Origin: Spirochaetales bacterium
GTDB lineage: Bacteria > Spirochaetota > Spirochaetia > Sphaerochaetales > Sphaerochaetaceae
Reading direction: 5' to 3'
Assembly (NCBI GenBank): GCA_018433865.1
Contig: JAHDQJ010000006.1
Location: 124,001 to 188,000, forward strand
Length of the DNA: 64,000 nucleotides
The position numbers were made by a program, and so were the translations under genes. A model generated the notes under the pieces. The model saw only the letters and a program-made list of their open reading frames with translations, searched no databases and had not been told where the DNA came from. Below are positions 1-8,410 of the stretch, piece by piece. How positions within the stretch are numbered: the first letter of the stretch is position 1; every line of letters starts with the position of its first letter.

Positions 1-1
1 C

Positions 2-1369
2 TTCAGTGATCGGCTCGGATCCAGACCGTTGATCATTGCCAACGGATTCGCACTCGTCATCAGTATCGTGGGGTGGATCGTCGTTCCCGTGACAGCGCAG
101 CCCTATCTCTTTTTCATCCTCGGATTGCTCACCAATTTCTTCCTTGGCGTGATCAACATCCTCATCCGTCGACTCATCTCAGCGGTCATTCCTGACGACG
201 AGGGCGTGGGATTCAACTCGATGGTGAATTTTGTCATCGCCTTCTTCGCCCTCTTCGGCGGGTTGGCGGGAGGAGCCTTGGCTACCGTGGGACTGCGGAT
301 TACCCATGAATTGCACATCGGCACCTTCAATCTCGGCAACTCCTACATCCTGACCCACTCGCTTGCGTTGGCCCTCGCCATGACAGGCCTGGTCCTTTCC
401 GTCCTCCTGCGGGAGAAGGGCAGCTATTCTACCAAGGATGCAGCACAAATCATGTTCTCGCTCCACGGAATCAGGGCATTCTTGGATATGGACCGGCTGA
501 ACAAGGCTACCGATCCGATCAAGCGCAAATCGTTGCTCCTCAGCTTGGGCACGAACCTCACTGGTGTCGCCACCGGAGAAATCCGCAGTACCCTGGCCTC
601 TCCGTTCAGCGATGACAAAGGAGAAGTCATCAGGGGATTGTTCGACAGACCGCGCCCGTCTCTCGCGGATGACCTGATCAAGGATGCGTTCGACACCGAC
701 TCCTATACCCAAATCGAGTCGATATTCGCACTCGGATCGCTCACGCACAATGAGAAGGTGGAGAAGGCGCTCGTCTACCTGCTCGAGCATGGTACGAATC
801 TCTCCCGCTCCACCGCAGCCAAGTCCCTCGCCCGCGTGACCCGCGATTCACGGTATCTTACCCGTGTGGAGTCGATCAGCGATCTCGCGGTGAATACCAC
901 CGAGGAGATGAATTTCCTGGTGGCCAGGAATATCATGGACAAGGAGGGGTCCTTCTTCGAGGAGCTGTTCCTTGCGGCGAAGAAGGGCATGAGTGCAACG
1001 TTCCGGCAGACCCGCTACTCCGTGCTGGCCCACTTTTTGGAATTCACGCCGCCGCTTGCGGAGCTCTATGAGCAGAAGAACCTGGGAAGGGAAGACTACC
1101 TTGCCGATTTCATCGAAGAGGCGAGGGATGTGGTGGAGATCGACCAGCAGCGTATCGCGATCATCAGCGCGTTCGAGCATCGGGAATGGTCGAGAATCTG
1201 GGCCATCTGTTTCTCCATGACCCGCAACCTTACGTTCAGGAATACCCGCATGCTCCATCTCTATCGTGCCGTGCAGGAGGCTCAGACCATGCCGCGTGCA
1301 CAGACCGACGGGGATGATGCGCTTGCGGCCCTCTATTTTTGCTATCACCTGAAGAAAAACTGCGATTGA
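2..1369 (+). CDS. MFS transporter with C-terminal helical-repeat extension (5' end outside window)
   Basis: The frame is open from base 2, and the first residues read FSDRLGSRPLI, which matches the loop 2-3 signature (DRxGxRP) of the major facilitator superfamily. The gene therefore begins upstream, and the TTG at 29 is not a start. About 130 residues of membrane helices follow. After RxxGSYSTKDAAQ come about 300 soluble residues rich in paired helices (LIKDAFDTDSY, IESIFALGSL, KALVYLLEHG), which look like HEAT/armadillo-type repeats. Such a tail is not usual for MFS carriers. The substrate is unknown. The fold of the tail is inferred from its periodicity only. Confidence 0.75.
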   Translation, partial: FSDRLGSRPLIIANGFALVISIVGWIVVPVTAQPYLFFILGLLTNFFLGVINILIRRLISAVIPDDEGVGFNSMVNFVIAFFALFGGLAGGALATVGLRITHELHIGTFNLGNSYILTHSLALALAMTGLVLSVLLREKGSYSTKDAAQIMFSLHGIRAFLDMDRLNKATDPIKRKSLLLSLGTNLTGVATGEIRSTLASPFSDDKGEVIRGLFDRPRPSLADDLIKDAFDTDSYTQIESIFALGSLTHNEKVEKALVYLLEHGTNLSRSTAAKSLARVTRDSRYLTRVESISDLAVNTTEEMNFLVARNIMDKEGSFFEELFLAAKKGMSATFRQTRYSVLAHFLEFTPPLAELYEQKNLGREDYLADFIEEARDVVEIDQQRIAIISAFEHREWSRIWAICFSMTRNLTFRNTRMLHLYRAVQEAQTMPRAQTDGDDALAALYFCYHLKKNCD

Positions 1370-1438
1370 ACGATCAGGACTCAAGCGATCGACTTCGTCT
1401 GCGGGTATGTTGCCTACCTGATACCGGAGGTTTCCCGC

Positions 1439-2482
1439 ATGGTCCGACTATCGTTCTTGCATATGTTCATCGCCGTTTTCCTGCTCTGTGCCTTCGGGTG
1501 CGGATGCAATCTGGATGGCATGCGATCGGATGACGGAAGTGTCATGGTGATGACCTACAATGTCCAGAACCTGTTCGATCAATTCGTATCGGGCAACGAA
1601 TATCCCGAATTCACCCCAGAGGGAGGATGGAGTGCCGATGCGTATCGCATCCGTCTCGAGAGAACAGCACAGGCGATCTCGCAAGGACATGGACGGATCC
1701 CCGATGTCGTGCTGCTGCAGGAAGTCGAACATGAGAGGGTATTGCAGGAGCTTGTCGAAACACATCTGGCTAAATGGGGATTCCGTTGGTATGCCGCGAC
1801 GGATGAGCGGGACTCTCCTGTCCAGTTGGGCATGGTGAGTCGGTATCCGATCGTGGAATCCGTGTCTCACCGGGTTCACGGATCACGGCCGATCCTCGAG
1901 GGGACGGTCGATCTGGGGAACGAATATCTGACGATCCTGAACGTGCATGCCAAAAGCAGGAAGGGAGGGATCGAGGAGACGGAACAACAGCGGATGGATA
2001 CCTCCCGTGCGATCGCTGCCCGTGCGAAGGAGGTGTTGGCGGCGAATCCGTTCAGGGCAGTGATGGTTGCCGGAGATTTCAACGAGAGTGCCGATGCCGC
2101 GATCCGGGAGGAGGGGTTCGATCATGCCTTGGTCCCGCTCGATTCGCCCGACTGTGCACGTCAGTCCTATGGAGGATCACTCCCTGTTACGGGAGCGGTA
2201 CCCCCACAAGGGGCATGGTACACCTGGTGGCTGGACCGGAGCATGACACTGATGGCCAAGAGCCCCGGATCGTATCTCTACCAAGGCGTATGGGAGACTT
2301 ACGACCAGCTACTGCTTTCCCCGGCATTTTTCGACGGATATGGCATTGAATTTCTCAACGGGATGGTAGGTGCGCACGCCCCGCTGACAGATGATGGGGG
2401 TCATCCCGCAGCCTATGACGGGCGGACCGGAAAGGGTTATTCGGACCATCTTCCGGTCTCGGTGATTCTTTCGGGCCGGTAA
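1439..2482 (+). CDS. endonuclease/exonuclease/phosphatase-family lipoprotein
   Basis: This 347-residue protein has a hydrophobic N-terminus ending in FGCGC, a plausible lipobox, so it is probably anchored in an envelope membrane. The EEP (DNase I-like) metal-dependent hydrolase motifs are all present in order: MTYNVQNLFD, LLQEVE (metal-binding Glu), VAGDFNES and YSDHLPV (catalytic Asp-His). The family cleaves phosphodiesters or phosphomonoesters. A secreted member could be a nuclease or a sphingomyelinase/inositol-phosphatase-like enzyme, and the sequence does not decide which. The ATG at 1439 has GGAGG 8 nt upstream. It sits 69 bases after the MFS gene in the same direction. Confidence 0.85.
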   Translation: MVRLSFLHMFIAVFLLCAFGCGCNLDGMRSDDGSVMVMTYNVQNLFDQFVSGNEYPEFTPEGGWSADAYRIRLERTAQAISQGHGRIPDVVLLQEVEHERVLQELVETHLAKWGFRWYAATDERDSPVQLGMVSRYPIVESVSHRVHGSRPILEGTVDLGNEYLTILNVHAKSRKGGIEETEQQRMDTSRAIAARAKEVLAANPFRAVMVAGDFNESADAAIREEGFDHALVPLDSPDCARQSYGGSLPVTGAVPPQGAWYTWWLDRSMTLMAKSPGSYLYQGVWETYDQLLLSPAFFDGYGIEFLNGMVGAHAPLTDDGGHPAAYDGRTGKGYSDHLPVSVILSGR

Positions 2483-2486
2483 TATC

Positions 2487-3125
2487 CTATTCGGTTTTCG
2501 GGATCTGCAGCTCGTAGAATATCTGCTCCAGTTCAAGCGCGATGTTCATGTTGTGGATGATCGGGAATGTTCCGTCATCAAGCTTCATCGGCTTGAGCGT
2601 GATCGGACTGAAGTTGAGCACTCCCTTGATGCCAGCGTGCAAGAGGCGTTGATAGCTGTCCGAAGTGGAACCTTCGGGAACGGTGATGATCGCGACCTTC
2701 ACGTCGAAAGCCTTGACCACCTCTTCGATACGGCTGAGCGGGTAGACGGGAACGGGATGCGTGCTGTCGCTGTACACCATCGGGTCGGAGTCGAATCCGG
2801 CGACGATCCGGATTCCATCGGGCTCGAATCCATTGTAGTGCATCAGTGCCTTGCCGATACGGCCGCATCCGATGATGATGACGTTTTGTGGTTCTTCGGT
2901 CTTTCCGAGGATTTTTCCGAGGTGCCCGAGCAGGTCGCCAATCTCATAGCCGCCCCGTTTCTGGCCATGGATCTCCAGCAAGGAGAAGTCCTTGCGGACT
3001 ACGGCAGCCGAGACTACGGCAGCATCGGCGAGGTTGTGCGCGAAGACTTTCTCCAGGCCAAGCGAACGCAATCTGTTCAGGATCCGATAGTATTTGGTTA
3101 TCCGTATGATCATGTCACTATTCAT
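2487..3125 (-). CDS. rex: redox-sensing transcriptional repressor Rex
   Basis: The 212-residue product matches Rex throughout. The N-terminal winged helix contains KYYRILNRL and VVRKDFS, followed by GGYEIGDLL. A Rossmann domain with GCGRIG (residues 86-91) binds NADH/NAD+. A C-terminal domain-swapping helix (MNIALELEQIFYELQ) follows. Rex represses fermentative and hydrogenase genes when NAD+ is high and is released by NADH. It is transcribed away from the NADH-linked hydrogenase operon, which is the expected target. The 3' end nearly abuts the convergent nuclease gene (4 nt gap), and no terminator is visible between them. Confidence 0.95.
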   Translation of the reverse strand: MNSDMIIRITKYYRILNRLRSLGLEKVFAHNLADAAVVSAAVVRKDFSLLEIHGQKRGGYEIGDLLGHLGKILGKTEEPQNVIIIGCGRIGKALMHYNGFEPDGIRIVAGFDSDPMVYSDSTHPVPVYPLSRIEEVVKAFDVKVAIITVPEGSTSDSYQRLLHAGIKGVLNFSPITLKPMKLDDGTFPIIHNMNIALELEQIFYELQIPKTE

Positions 3126-3141
3126 GCTGGTTTCCTCATTT

Positions 3142-3159
3142 ATGTGAAAAAAGATACAA
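3142..3159. promoter_or_regulatory. degenerate Rex-operator candidate upstream of rex
   Basis: ATGTGAA-AAAA-GATACAA has the 7-4-7 layout of a Rex operator (TTGTGAA-N4-TTCACAA). The left arm matches 6 of 7 positions and the right arm only 4 of 7. It overlaps the predicted -10 and start region of rex, where an autoregulatory site would lie. The match is weak and unproven. Confidence 0.3.
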
Positions 3160-3179
3160 TAAAACTCATATATTTACAA
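3151..3179 (-). promoter_or_regulatory. rex promoter
   Basis: On the minus strand, TTGTAA (3179-3174) and TATCTT (3156-3151) are separated by 17 nt. Transcription would start near 3144, about 19 nt before the rex ATG. The surrounding 120 bases are strongly A+T-rich compared with the flanking genes. Confidence 0.5.
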
Positions 3180-3228
3180 TATCTAGCTTTGAAAAATGGT
3201 GAAAAGATAAAAAACGGGAAATCGATAA

Positions 3229-3243
3229 ACAAATATATATTGT
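3229..3243. repeat. near-palindrome overlapping the -35 of the hydrogenase promoter
   Basis: ACAAATATATATTGT has ACAA/TTGT arms around an A/T core. It overlaps the proposed -35 box of the hydrogenase operon, so it is a candidate repressor site. It does not match the canonical Rex box, whose arms have the opposite orientation. Confidence 0.35.
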
Positions 3244-3268
3244 AATTTTCCTCGTTACCCGATAGTAT
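3240..3268 (+). promoter_or_regulatory. hydrogenase operon promoter
   Basis: TTGTAA (3240-3245) and TAGTAT (3263-3268) have a 17-nt spacer. The predicted start is near 3275, about 25 nt before the hndA ATG. The -35 overlaps the near-palindrome at 3229-3243. Confidence 0.5.
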
Positions 3269-3299
3269 GGATAATTGAATACTGAGTATTGGAGGTTCC

Positions 3300-3776
3300 A
3301 TGTCTGCCATGAAAGAAAAGATTACATTCTCCAAAGGTCTTGTTGCGTTCATCGAAAAATGGAAGGAAAAGCCGGGTAACCTGATCATGGTCTTGCACAA
3401 GGTGCAGGAAGAGCTGGGGTACGTTTCTCGCGAAGCTGCCGACAAGGTTGCCGAGATGCTGGACATTCCGCTCGCGACCATCTACGGCGTTTTGTCTTTC
3501 TACCACTTTTTCAAGATTACGAAGCCGGGAGAGCACAATATACAGGTCTGTTTGGGGACGGCATGTTACCTCAAGGGCGGCGAGATGCTCGTCGATGAGC
3601 TGACCAACCTGCTCGGTATCGAAGTCGGAGCAGTGACTGCCGACGGCAAGTTCTCCCTCGAGGGAGTCCGCTGTGTCGGTTGCTGTGGACTGGCCCCGGT
3701 CATGACCGTGGGCGGAGAGGTGTTCGGAAAGGTGACCAAGGACCAATTGCCGGGCATCATCGCGAAATTCAAGTGA
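3300..3776 (+). CDS. hndA: bifurcating [FeFe] hydrogenase, NuoE-like [2Fe-2S] subunit
   Basis: The 158-residue protein is of the NuoE/HoxE/HydC type. An N-terminal helical bundle is followed by a thioredoxin-like [2Fe-2S] fold with ligands C84, C89, C125 and C129 (CLGTACY and CVGCCG). It is the small electron-transfer subunit linking the flavin subunit to the rest of the hydrogenase complex. GGAGG lies just upstream of the ATG. It is the first gene of a five-gene cytoplasmic hydrogenase operon. The same fold is also used in formate dehydrogenases, but the neighbours settle the assignment. Confidence 0.93.
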   Translation: MSAMKEKITFSKGLVAFIEKWKEKPGNLIMVLHKVQEELGYVSREAADKVAEMLDIPLATIYGVLSFYHFFKITKPGEHNIQVCLGTACYLKGGEMLVDELTNLLGIEVGAVTADGKFSLEGVRCVGCCGLAPVMTVGGEVFGKVTKDQLPGIIAKFK

Positions 3777-3788
3777 TGACAGGTTCCC

Positions 3789-4358
3789 ATGCACGCATCC
3801 CTGTGTGACTTCCTCTCGGATATCGTACAGAATGCGATCGAGGCGGATTCCTCTGAGGTCCGCGTCTCGATCGAGGAGCGGGAGGATGCGATGTCCTTCG
3901 TCGTGACGGACAATGGCAAGGGGATGAGCGAGGAAATACGTCGGAAGGTGTCGGATCCCTTCTATACCGATGGGATCAAGCACAAGAGGCGGAAAATGGG
4001 TTTGGGCATCCCCTTCCTGATGCAGGCGGTGGATGCGGTCGGCGGGGATTTTTCGTTGGAGTCGGAAGAGGGCAAAGGGACGACGGTTGCGTATCGTTTT
4101 CCCCTGAAGCATATCGACTGTCCTCCGGTGGGGAACCTTGTTTCGACTTTGGTCTCGATGCTGGCTTTCGGCGGGGCCTACCGGATGATCGTCACCAGGA
4201 GTCTTGTGCTTGGTGAAACGGAAGAAAGTTACGAGTTGGATCGAGGGGATCTGTGGGATCTGCTCGGTGACTTCTCAAGCAGCGGGAACTTGCAGCTGTT
4301 GAAAACATACGTGCAGTCTCAAGAGACTGCGTTGGACGAAATACGGAACCGACCCTGA
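3789..4358 (+). CDS. orphan GHKL (histidine-kinase-type) ATPase of the hydrogenase operon
   Basis: This 189-residue protein consists almost only of a HATPase_c domain: N-box DIVQNAIEAD, G1 box VTDNGKGM, then MGLGIPFLMQAVDAVGG (G2) and GKGTTV. There is no dimerisation/phosphoacceptor helix, no sensor and no membrane segment, so it is not a normal sensor kinase. It lies 12 nt after hndA and 27 nt before hndB. A similar ATPase gene is known between the small and flavin subunits in hydrogenase operons of several fermentative bacteria. Its role is unknown; assembly factor, anti-factor or protein kinase are all possible. Confidence 0.85.
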   Translation: MHASLCDFLSDIVQNAIEADSSEVRVSIEEREDAMSFVVTDNGKGMSEEIRRKVSDPFYTDGIKHKRRKMGLGIPFLMQAVDAVGGDFSLESEEGKGTTVAYRFPLKHIDCPPVGNLVSTLVSMLAFGGAYRMIVTRSLVLGETEESYELDRGDLWDLLGDFSSSGNLQLLKTYVQSQETALDEIRNRP

Positions 4359-4385
4359 CGAAGGGAAACGGACGAGGAGGCTGGA

Positions 4386-4787
4386 ATGGCGAAGATGACA
4401 TTGGAGGATTTGCGGAAGCTTCGGGACAGTAAGAAATCGGAAATCCAGAAGCGCGATATTGCTGGCAAGGATACCCAGATCATCATTGGGATGGGAACCT
4501 GCGGCATCGCTGCCGGAGCGAAGGTTGTGCTGGATGCTTTCTTGCAGGCGCTTGATGCCAATAAGCTCGAGAACGTCTCGGTGACCCAGACCGGATGCAT
4601 GGGACTCTGCTATGTGGAGCCTACGGTCGAGGTCATCACCCCGGGAATGCCTCCGGTAATCTATGGAAAGGTGGATGCAGCGGTTGCGAAGACGATCGTC
4701 GAGGATCATGTCATGCGCAACAAGATGGTCTCTGACCACGTGTTCGACCGTCCCTCTGCGGATATCATCAAGGATGGAGGCAAGTAA
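4386..4787 (+). CDS. hndB: hydrogenase accessory [2Fe-2S] ferredoxin-like subunit
   Basis: This 133-residue protein matches HndB. It has a thioredoxin-like [2Fe-2S] domain with GTCGIAAGA and TGCMGLCYVEP. The first cysteine pair is incomplete (a single C before GIAAGA), as in other HndB proteins, so a cluster may be bound only partly or not at all. The N-terminal 30 residues are a charged helix. It is coupled to hndC by TAATG, with the stop and start sharing one base at 4787. It is thought to act as a small partner subunit of the hydrogenase complex. Confidence 0.88.
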   Translation: MAKMTLEDLRKLRDSKKSEIQKRDIAGKDTQIIIGMGTCGIAAGAKVVLDAFLQALDANKLENVSVTQTGCMGLCYVEPTVEVITPGMPPVIYGKVDAAVAKTIVEDHVMRNKMVSDHVFDRPSADIIKDGGK

Positions 4788-6574
4788 TGGCATTTAGAAA
4801 CTATATCCTGGTTTGCGGGGGAACAGCCTGTGAATCCAGCAAAGCGAATGCAATCTACGAGGCGCTGGTGACCGAGAGCAAGGCCCAGGGCGTCGCGGAT
4901 GAGGTCCAGATCGTCAAGACCGGATGCTTCGGATTCTGCGAGCAGGGCCCGATCGTGAAGATCCTCCCCGAAGATTCCTTCTACGTCCAGGTCAAGCCCG
5001 AGGATGCCAAGGAATTGATCGCTGAGCACGTGATCAAGGGTCGTGAAGTCAAGCGACTGCTCTATGCTAAGGAAGGCAGCCGCAAGCATGCGAAGGTCGA
5101 GGACATCGAGTTTTATCAGAAGCAGTTCCGTATCGTCCTGAGAAACTGCGGGTTCATCGATCCGGAGAACATAGACGAATATATCGCCCGTGAAGGGTAT
5201 GCCTCGTTGGAGAAGGTCCTCTTCGAAATGACTGCCGAGGATGTGATCAACGAGCTGAAGATCGCCGGGCTCAGGGGTCGCGGTGGTGCGGGATTCCCCA
5301 CCTGGATGAAGTGGAACTTCACCCGACAAGCCGATTCCAAGCAGAAGTTCATTGTCGTGAACGCCGACGAGGGGGATCCGGGTGCCTACATGGACCGCTC
5401 GACCCTTGAAGGAGATCCGCACTCGGTTCTCGAGGCGATGGCGATCGCAGGAAAGACCGTTGGATCCAACCAAGGGTATATCTACATCCGTGCTGAGTAC
5501 CCCTTGGCGATCAAGCGCCTTGAGATTGCGATGGCCCAGGCTCGCGAGTATGGCCTGCTTGGCAAGAATATCCTTGATTCCGGTTTCGATTTCGACATTG
5601 AGATCCGACTCGGCGCCGGAGCGTTCGTTTGCGGTGAAGAGACGGCACTGTTGGCTTCTATCGAAGGCCGGCGGGGCATGCCGGTTCCCCGTCCTCCGTT
5701 CCCGGCAGTGAAGGGATTGTGGGGCAAGCCTACTGTCATCAACAACGTCGAGACTTGGGCGAACATTCCCATGATCATCCTGAAGGGCGGCGATTGGTTC
5801 AGCAAGATCGGTACGGCCGACAGTCATGGAACGAAGGTCTTCGCCTTGACCGGAAAGATCCGCAACTCAGGTCTCGTGGAAGTTCCGATGGGCACCACCC
5901 TGCGTGAGATCATCTATGATATCGGTGGTGGCATTGCGAACGACAAGGAGTTCAAGGCAGTGCAGACCGGAGGGCCCTCCGGTGGTGTGATCACCAAGGA
6001 TTTCCTCGACACCCCGATCGACTTCGGCTCATTGATCAAGCTCGGATCCATGATGGGTTCCGGAGGCATGATCGTCATGGACGAGGATGACTGTATCGTG
6101 GATGTCGCGAAGTTCTACCTGAACTTCACGGTCGACGAGTCCTGCGGAAAGTGTGCTCCCTGCCGGATCGGCGGCCGCTCACTTGCGAACTTGCTTGAAA
6201 AGATCACCAAGGGCAAGGGAGAACTGGCCGACCTCGACCAGATGGTTGAGATCGGAGAGGCGATGAAGAAAGCTTCGCTGTGCGCCCTCGGCCAGACGGC
6301 ACCGAACCCGATCCTCTCGACCCTGCATTACTTCCGTGATGAATATCTGGCTCACGTTGTCGACAAGAAGTGCCCGGCTGGTAAGTGCAAGAGCCTGATC
6401 AGCTACAACATCCTTGCCGACAAGTGTATCGGTTGTACGGCGTGTGCCCGGAAGTGCCCCGTCGGAGCAATCGCAGGAGAGAGGCGGGAAGTCCATGTCA
6501 TCGACCAGGCAGCTTGTATCAAGTGCGGAGTCTGTTTCGAGACATGTAAATTCGGAGCCATCGAGGTCCGTTAG
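4787..6574 (+). CDS. hndC: NADH-binding flavin subunit of bifurcating [FeFe] hydrogenase
   Basis: The 595-residue NuoF/HydB-type subunit oxidises or reduces NAD(H) through FMN. An N-terminal [2Fe-2S] domain carries C10/C15/C47/C51. A NuoF core follows with GRGGAGFPTW (residues 164-173) and the NADH/FMN loops NADEGDPGAYMDR and GAGAFVCGEETAL. The [4Fe-4S] site is ESCGKCAPCR plus C499. Two C-terminal ferredoxin clusters (C547-C557 and C577-C587) complete it. The added N- and C-terminal FeS domains distinguish HndC/HydB from respiratory NuoF and fit electron bifurcation between NADH, ferredoxin and H2. Confidence 0.95.
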   Translation: MAFRNYILVCGGTACESSKANAIYEALVTESKAQGVADEVQIVKTGCFGFCEQGPIVKILPEDSFYVQVKPEDAKELIAEHVIKGREVKRLLYAKEGSRKHAKVEDIEFYQKQFRIVLRNCGFIDPENIDEYIAREGYASLEKVLFEMTAEDVINELKIAGLRGRGGAGFPTWMKWNFTRQADSKQKFIVVNADEGDPGAYMDRSTLEGDPHSVLEAMAIAGKTVGSNQGYIYIRAEYPLAIKRLEIAMAQAREYGLLGKNILDSGFDFDIEIRLGAGAFVCGEETALLASIEGRRGMPVPRPPFPAVKGLWGKPTVINNVETWANIPMIILKGGDWFSKIGTADSHGTKVFALTGKIRNSGLVEVPMGTTLREIIYDIGGGIANDKEFKAVQTGGPSGGVITKDFLDTPIDFGSLIKLGSMMGSGGMIVMDEDDCIVDVAKFYLNFTVDESCGKCAPCRIGGRSLANLLEKITKGKGELADLDQMVEIGEAMKKASLCALGQTAPNPILSTLHYFRDEYLAHVVDKKCPAGKCKSLISYNILADKCIGCTACARKCPVGAIAGERREVHVIDQAACIKCGVCFETCKFGAIEVR

Positions 6575-6600
6575 GGCTGAGAGCGTTGAGGAGGATACCA

Positions 6601-8352
6601 GTGAGTACTGTTCATATGAAAATAAACGGCATGCCGGTCGAGATCGAAGCGGGGAAGAACATCCTCGCGGCTGCCAAGAAAGTGAATGTCAATATTCCCA
6701 CCCTGTGTTACCATCCGGACCTTCCCGCGTGGGCCGCTTGCGGGCTGTGCGTCGTGAAGCAGGAGAACTCTCCCAAGCTGTTGCGCGCTTGTGCCGCACC
6801 CGTGCAGGAGAACATGAGCATCATCACCCACGATGCTGAGCTGTACCAGATCAGGAAGACCGTGATCGAGATGATCATGTCCACCCACCCCAATACCTGT
6901 CTCACCTGTGCGAGAAACGGTTCCTGCGAACTGCAGCGGTTCGCTGCAGAGTTCGGGGTCCGCGAGCAGCCGTATGAGGTTCGTCTCGTCGATCTGCCGC
7001 AGGACCGTTCCACAACGTCGATCGTGCTCGATCCGACCAAGTGCATCAAGTGCGGACGCTGTGTCCAGGTATGCCAGGAGATGCAGGGTGTCTATGCACT
7101 CGAGTTCATCGGTCGCGGAGACAAGACCGTCATGTCCCCGGCAGCAGGCTTGCCGCTGAACGACAGCCCGTGCATCAAGTGCGGTCAGTGTTCCGCACAC
7201 TGTCCTGTCGGTGCAATCTTCGAGAAGGATGAGACTCGCGACCTGGTCAGGGCGATTTCCGATCCCGACAAGCACGTCGTCGTACAGATTGCTCCCGCGG
7301 TCCGAGTTGCCGTCGGCGAAGCGTTCAACCTCCCCGCAGGTACCATCACCACCGGAAAGATCTACGCTGCGCTGCGCAGACTCGGAGTGGACAAGGTCTT
7401 TGACACCAACTTCAGTGCCGATCTCACGATCATGGAGGAAGGGACCGAGTTGGTGAAGCGCCTTACCACCGGTGAGGGTGCCATTCCGCAGATCACCAGC
7501 TGTTGTCCCGCTTGGACCGATTACATGGAGAAGTACTACTCCGACATGATTCCCAACTTCTCGACGGCAAAGAGCCCGATGATGATGCAGGGGGCCGTCA
7601 CCAAGACATACTATGCGCAGAACGCCAAGATTGATCCTGCGAAGATTTACTCGGTGGCAATCATGCCTTGTACCGCGAAGAAGTTCGAGATCTCCCGTGA
7701 TGAGAACATGTATGCATCCGGTTACGCCGATGTCGACCTGGTACTCACCACCCGTGAGTTTGCCAGGCTGATCAAGGCCTCAGGCATCGATTTCACGAAG
7801 CTCGAGGATGAGAAGGCCGACAGTCCTATCGGTGCCTATGCAGGTGCGGGAACGATCTTCGGAAATACCGGAGGAGTCATGGAGGCTGCGATCAGGACCG
7901 CATACAACCTGATGACCGGTGAGGAACTGAAGGATGTGAACATCGAGGCGGTGCGTGGAATGGAAGGCGTACGCTCGGGTGTGGTAGACGTGAAGGGCAC
8001 CAAGCTCCGTGTCGCTATTGCCCATGGAATGGCCAACGTAAGCACATTGCTCGATGAGATCCGTGAAGCCCGGGATGCCGGAAAGGAACCTCCCTACCAC
8101 TTCATCGAGGTCATGGCTTGCCGTGGCGGCTGTGTCGCCGGAGGCGGGCAACCCTACGCGACCACCGATGAGGTGCGAGCCCAGCGCATCGCCGGTCTCT
8201 ATACCGACGACGAGCGGAGTACCGTACGTTGTTCTCACCAGAACCCGGAGATCCAGCAGATTTACAAGGACTTCTTCGGAGCCCCGCTCAGTGAGAAATC
8301 CCACCACCTGCTGCACACCACCTATACCGAGAGGAAGATCTACAAGAAATAA
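6601..8352 (+). CDS. hndD: [FeFe] hydrogenase catalytic subunit
   Basis: The GTG at 6601 is preferred because AGGAGG ends 7 nt before it; an upstream in-frame TTG at 6586 has no ribosome site. The 583-residue protein has an N-terminal [2Fe-2S] domain (C36, C47, C50, C64), a His-ligated cluster (H96, C100, C103, C109) and two [4Fe-4S] clusters (C148-C158, C191-C201). The complete H-cluster signatures follow: TSCCPAW (C301/C302), MPCTAKK (C357) and ACRGGC (C507/C511). All catalytic cysteines are present, so the enzyme should be active. It produces H2 or takes it up, coupled to NADH and ferredoxin. It is the last gene of the operon. Confidence 0.96.
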   Translation: MSTVHMKINGMPVEIEAGKNILAAAKKVNVNIPTLCYHPDLPAWAACGLCVVKQENSPKLLRACAAPVQENMSIITHDAELYQIRKTVIEMIMSTHPNTCLTCARNGSCELQRFAAEFGVREQPYEVRLVDLPQDRSTTSIVLDPTKCIKCGRCVQVCQEMQGVYALEFIGRGDKTVMSPAAGLPLNDSPCIKCGQCSAHCPVGAIFEKDETRDLVRAISDPDKHVVVQIAPAVRVAVGEAFNLPAGTITTGKIYAALRRLGVDKVFDTNFSADLTIMEEGTELVKRLTTGEGAIPQITSCCPAWTDYMEKYYSDMIPNFSTAKSPMMMQGAVTKTYYAQNAKIDPAKIYSVAIMPCTAKKFEISRDENMYASGYADVDLVLTTREFARLIKASGIDFTKLEDEKADSPIGAYAGAGTIFGNTGGVMEAAIRTAYNLMTGEELKDVNIEAVRGMEGVRSGVVDVKGTKLRVAIAHGMANVSTLLDEIREARDAGKEPPYHFIEVMACRGGCVAGGGQPYATTDEVRAQRIAGLYTDDERSTVRCSHQNPEIQQIYKDFFGAPLSEKSHHLLHTTYTERKIYKK

Positions 8353-8379
8353 TCTCCCGTCACGATATGATGCGTTCGA

Positions 8380-8410
8380 GACTGCCGCGGAAGCGGCAGT
8401 CTTCTGTTTT
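8380..8410 (+). terminator. terminator of the hydrogenase operon
   Basis: A perfect 9-bp stem, GACTGCCGC-GGAA-GCGGCAGTC (8380-8401), is followed by TTCTGTTTT. It lies between the convergent ends of hndD and the minus-strand MFS gene. The T-rich side faces the plus strand. Confidence 0.85.

Noticed and set aside
3142-3159. Firm Rex operator
   Set aside because: Only the left arm is convincing, so it is listed with low confidence and not used as proof of Rex control.
6586-6600. TTG start that would lengthen the hydrogenase catalytic subunit by five residues
   Set aside because: The bases it covers are the Shine-Dalgarno sequence of the GTG at 6601.
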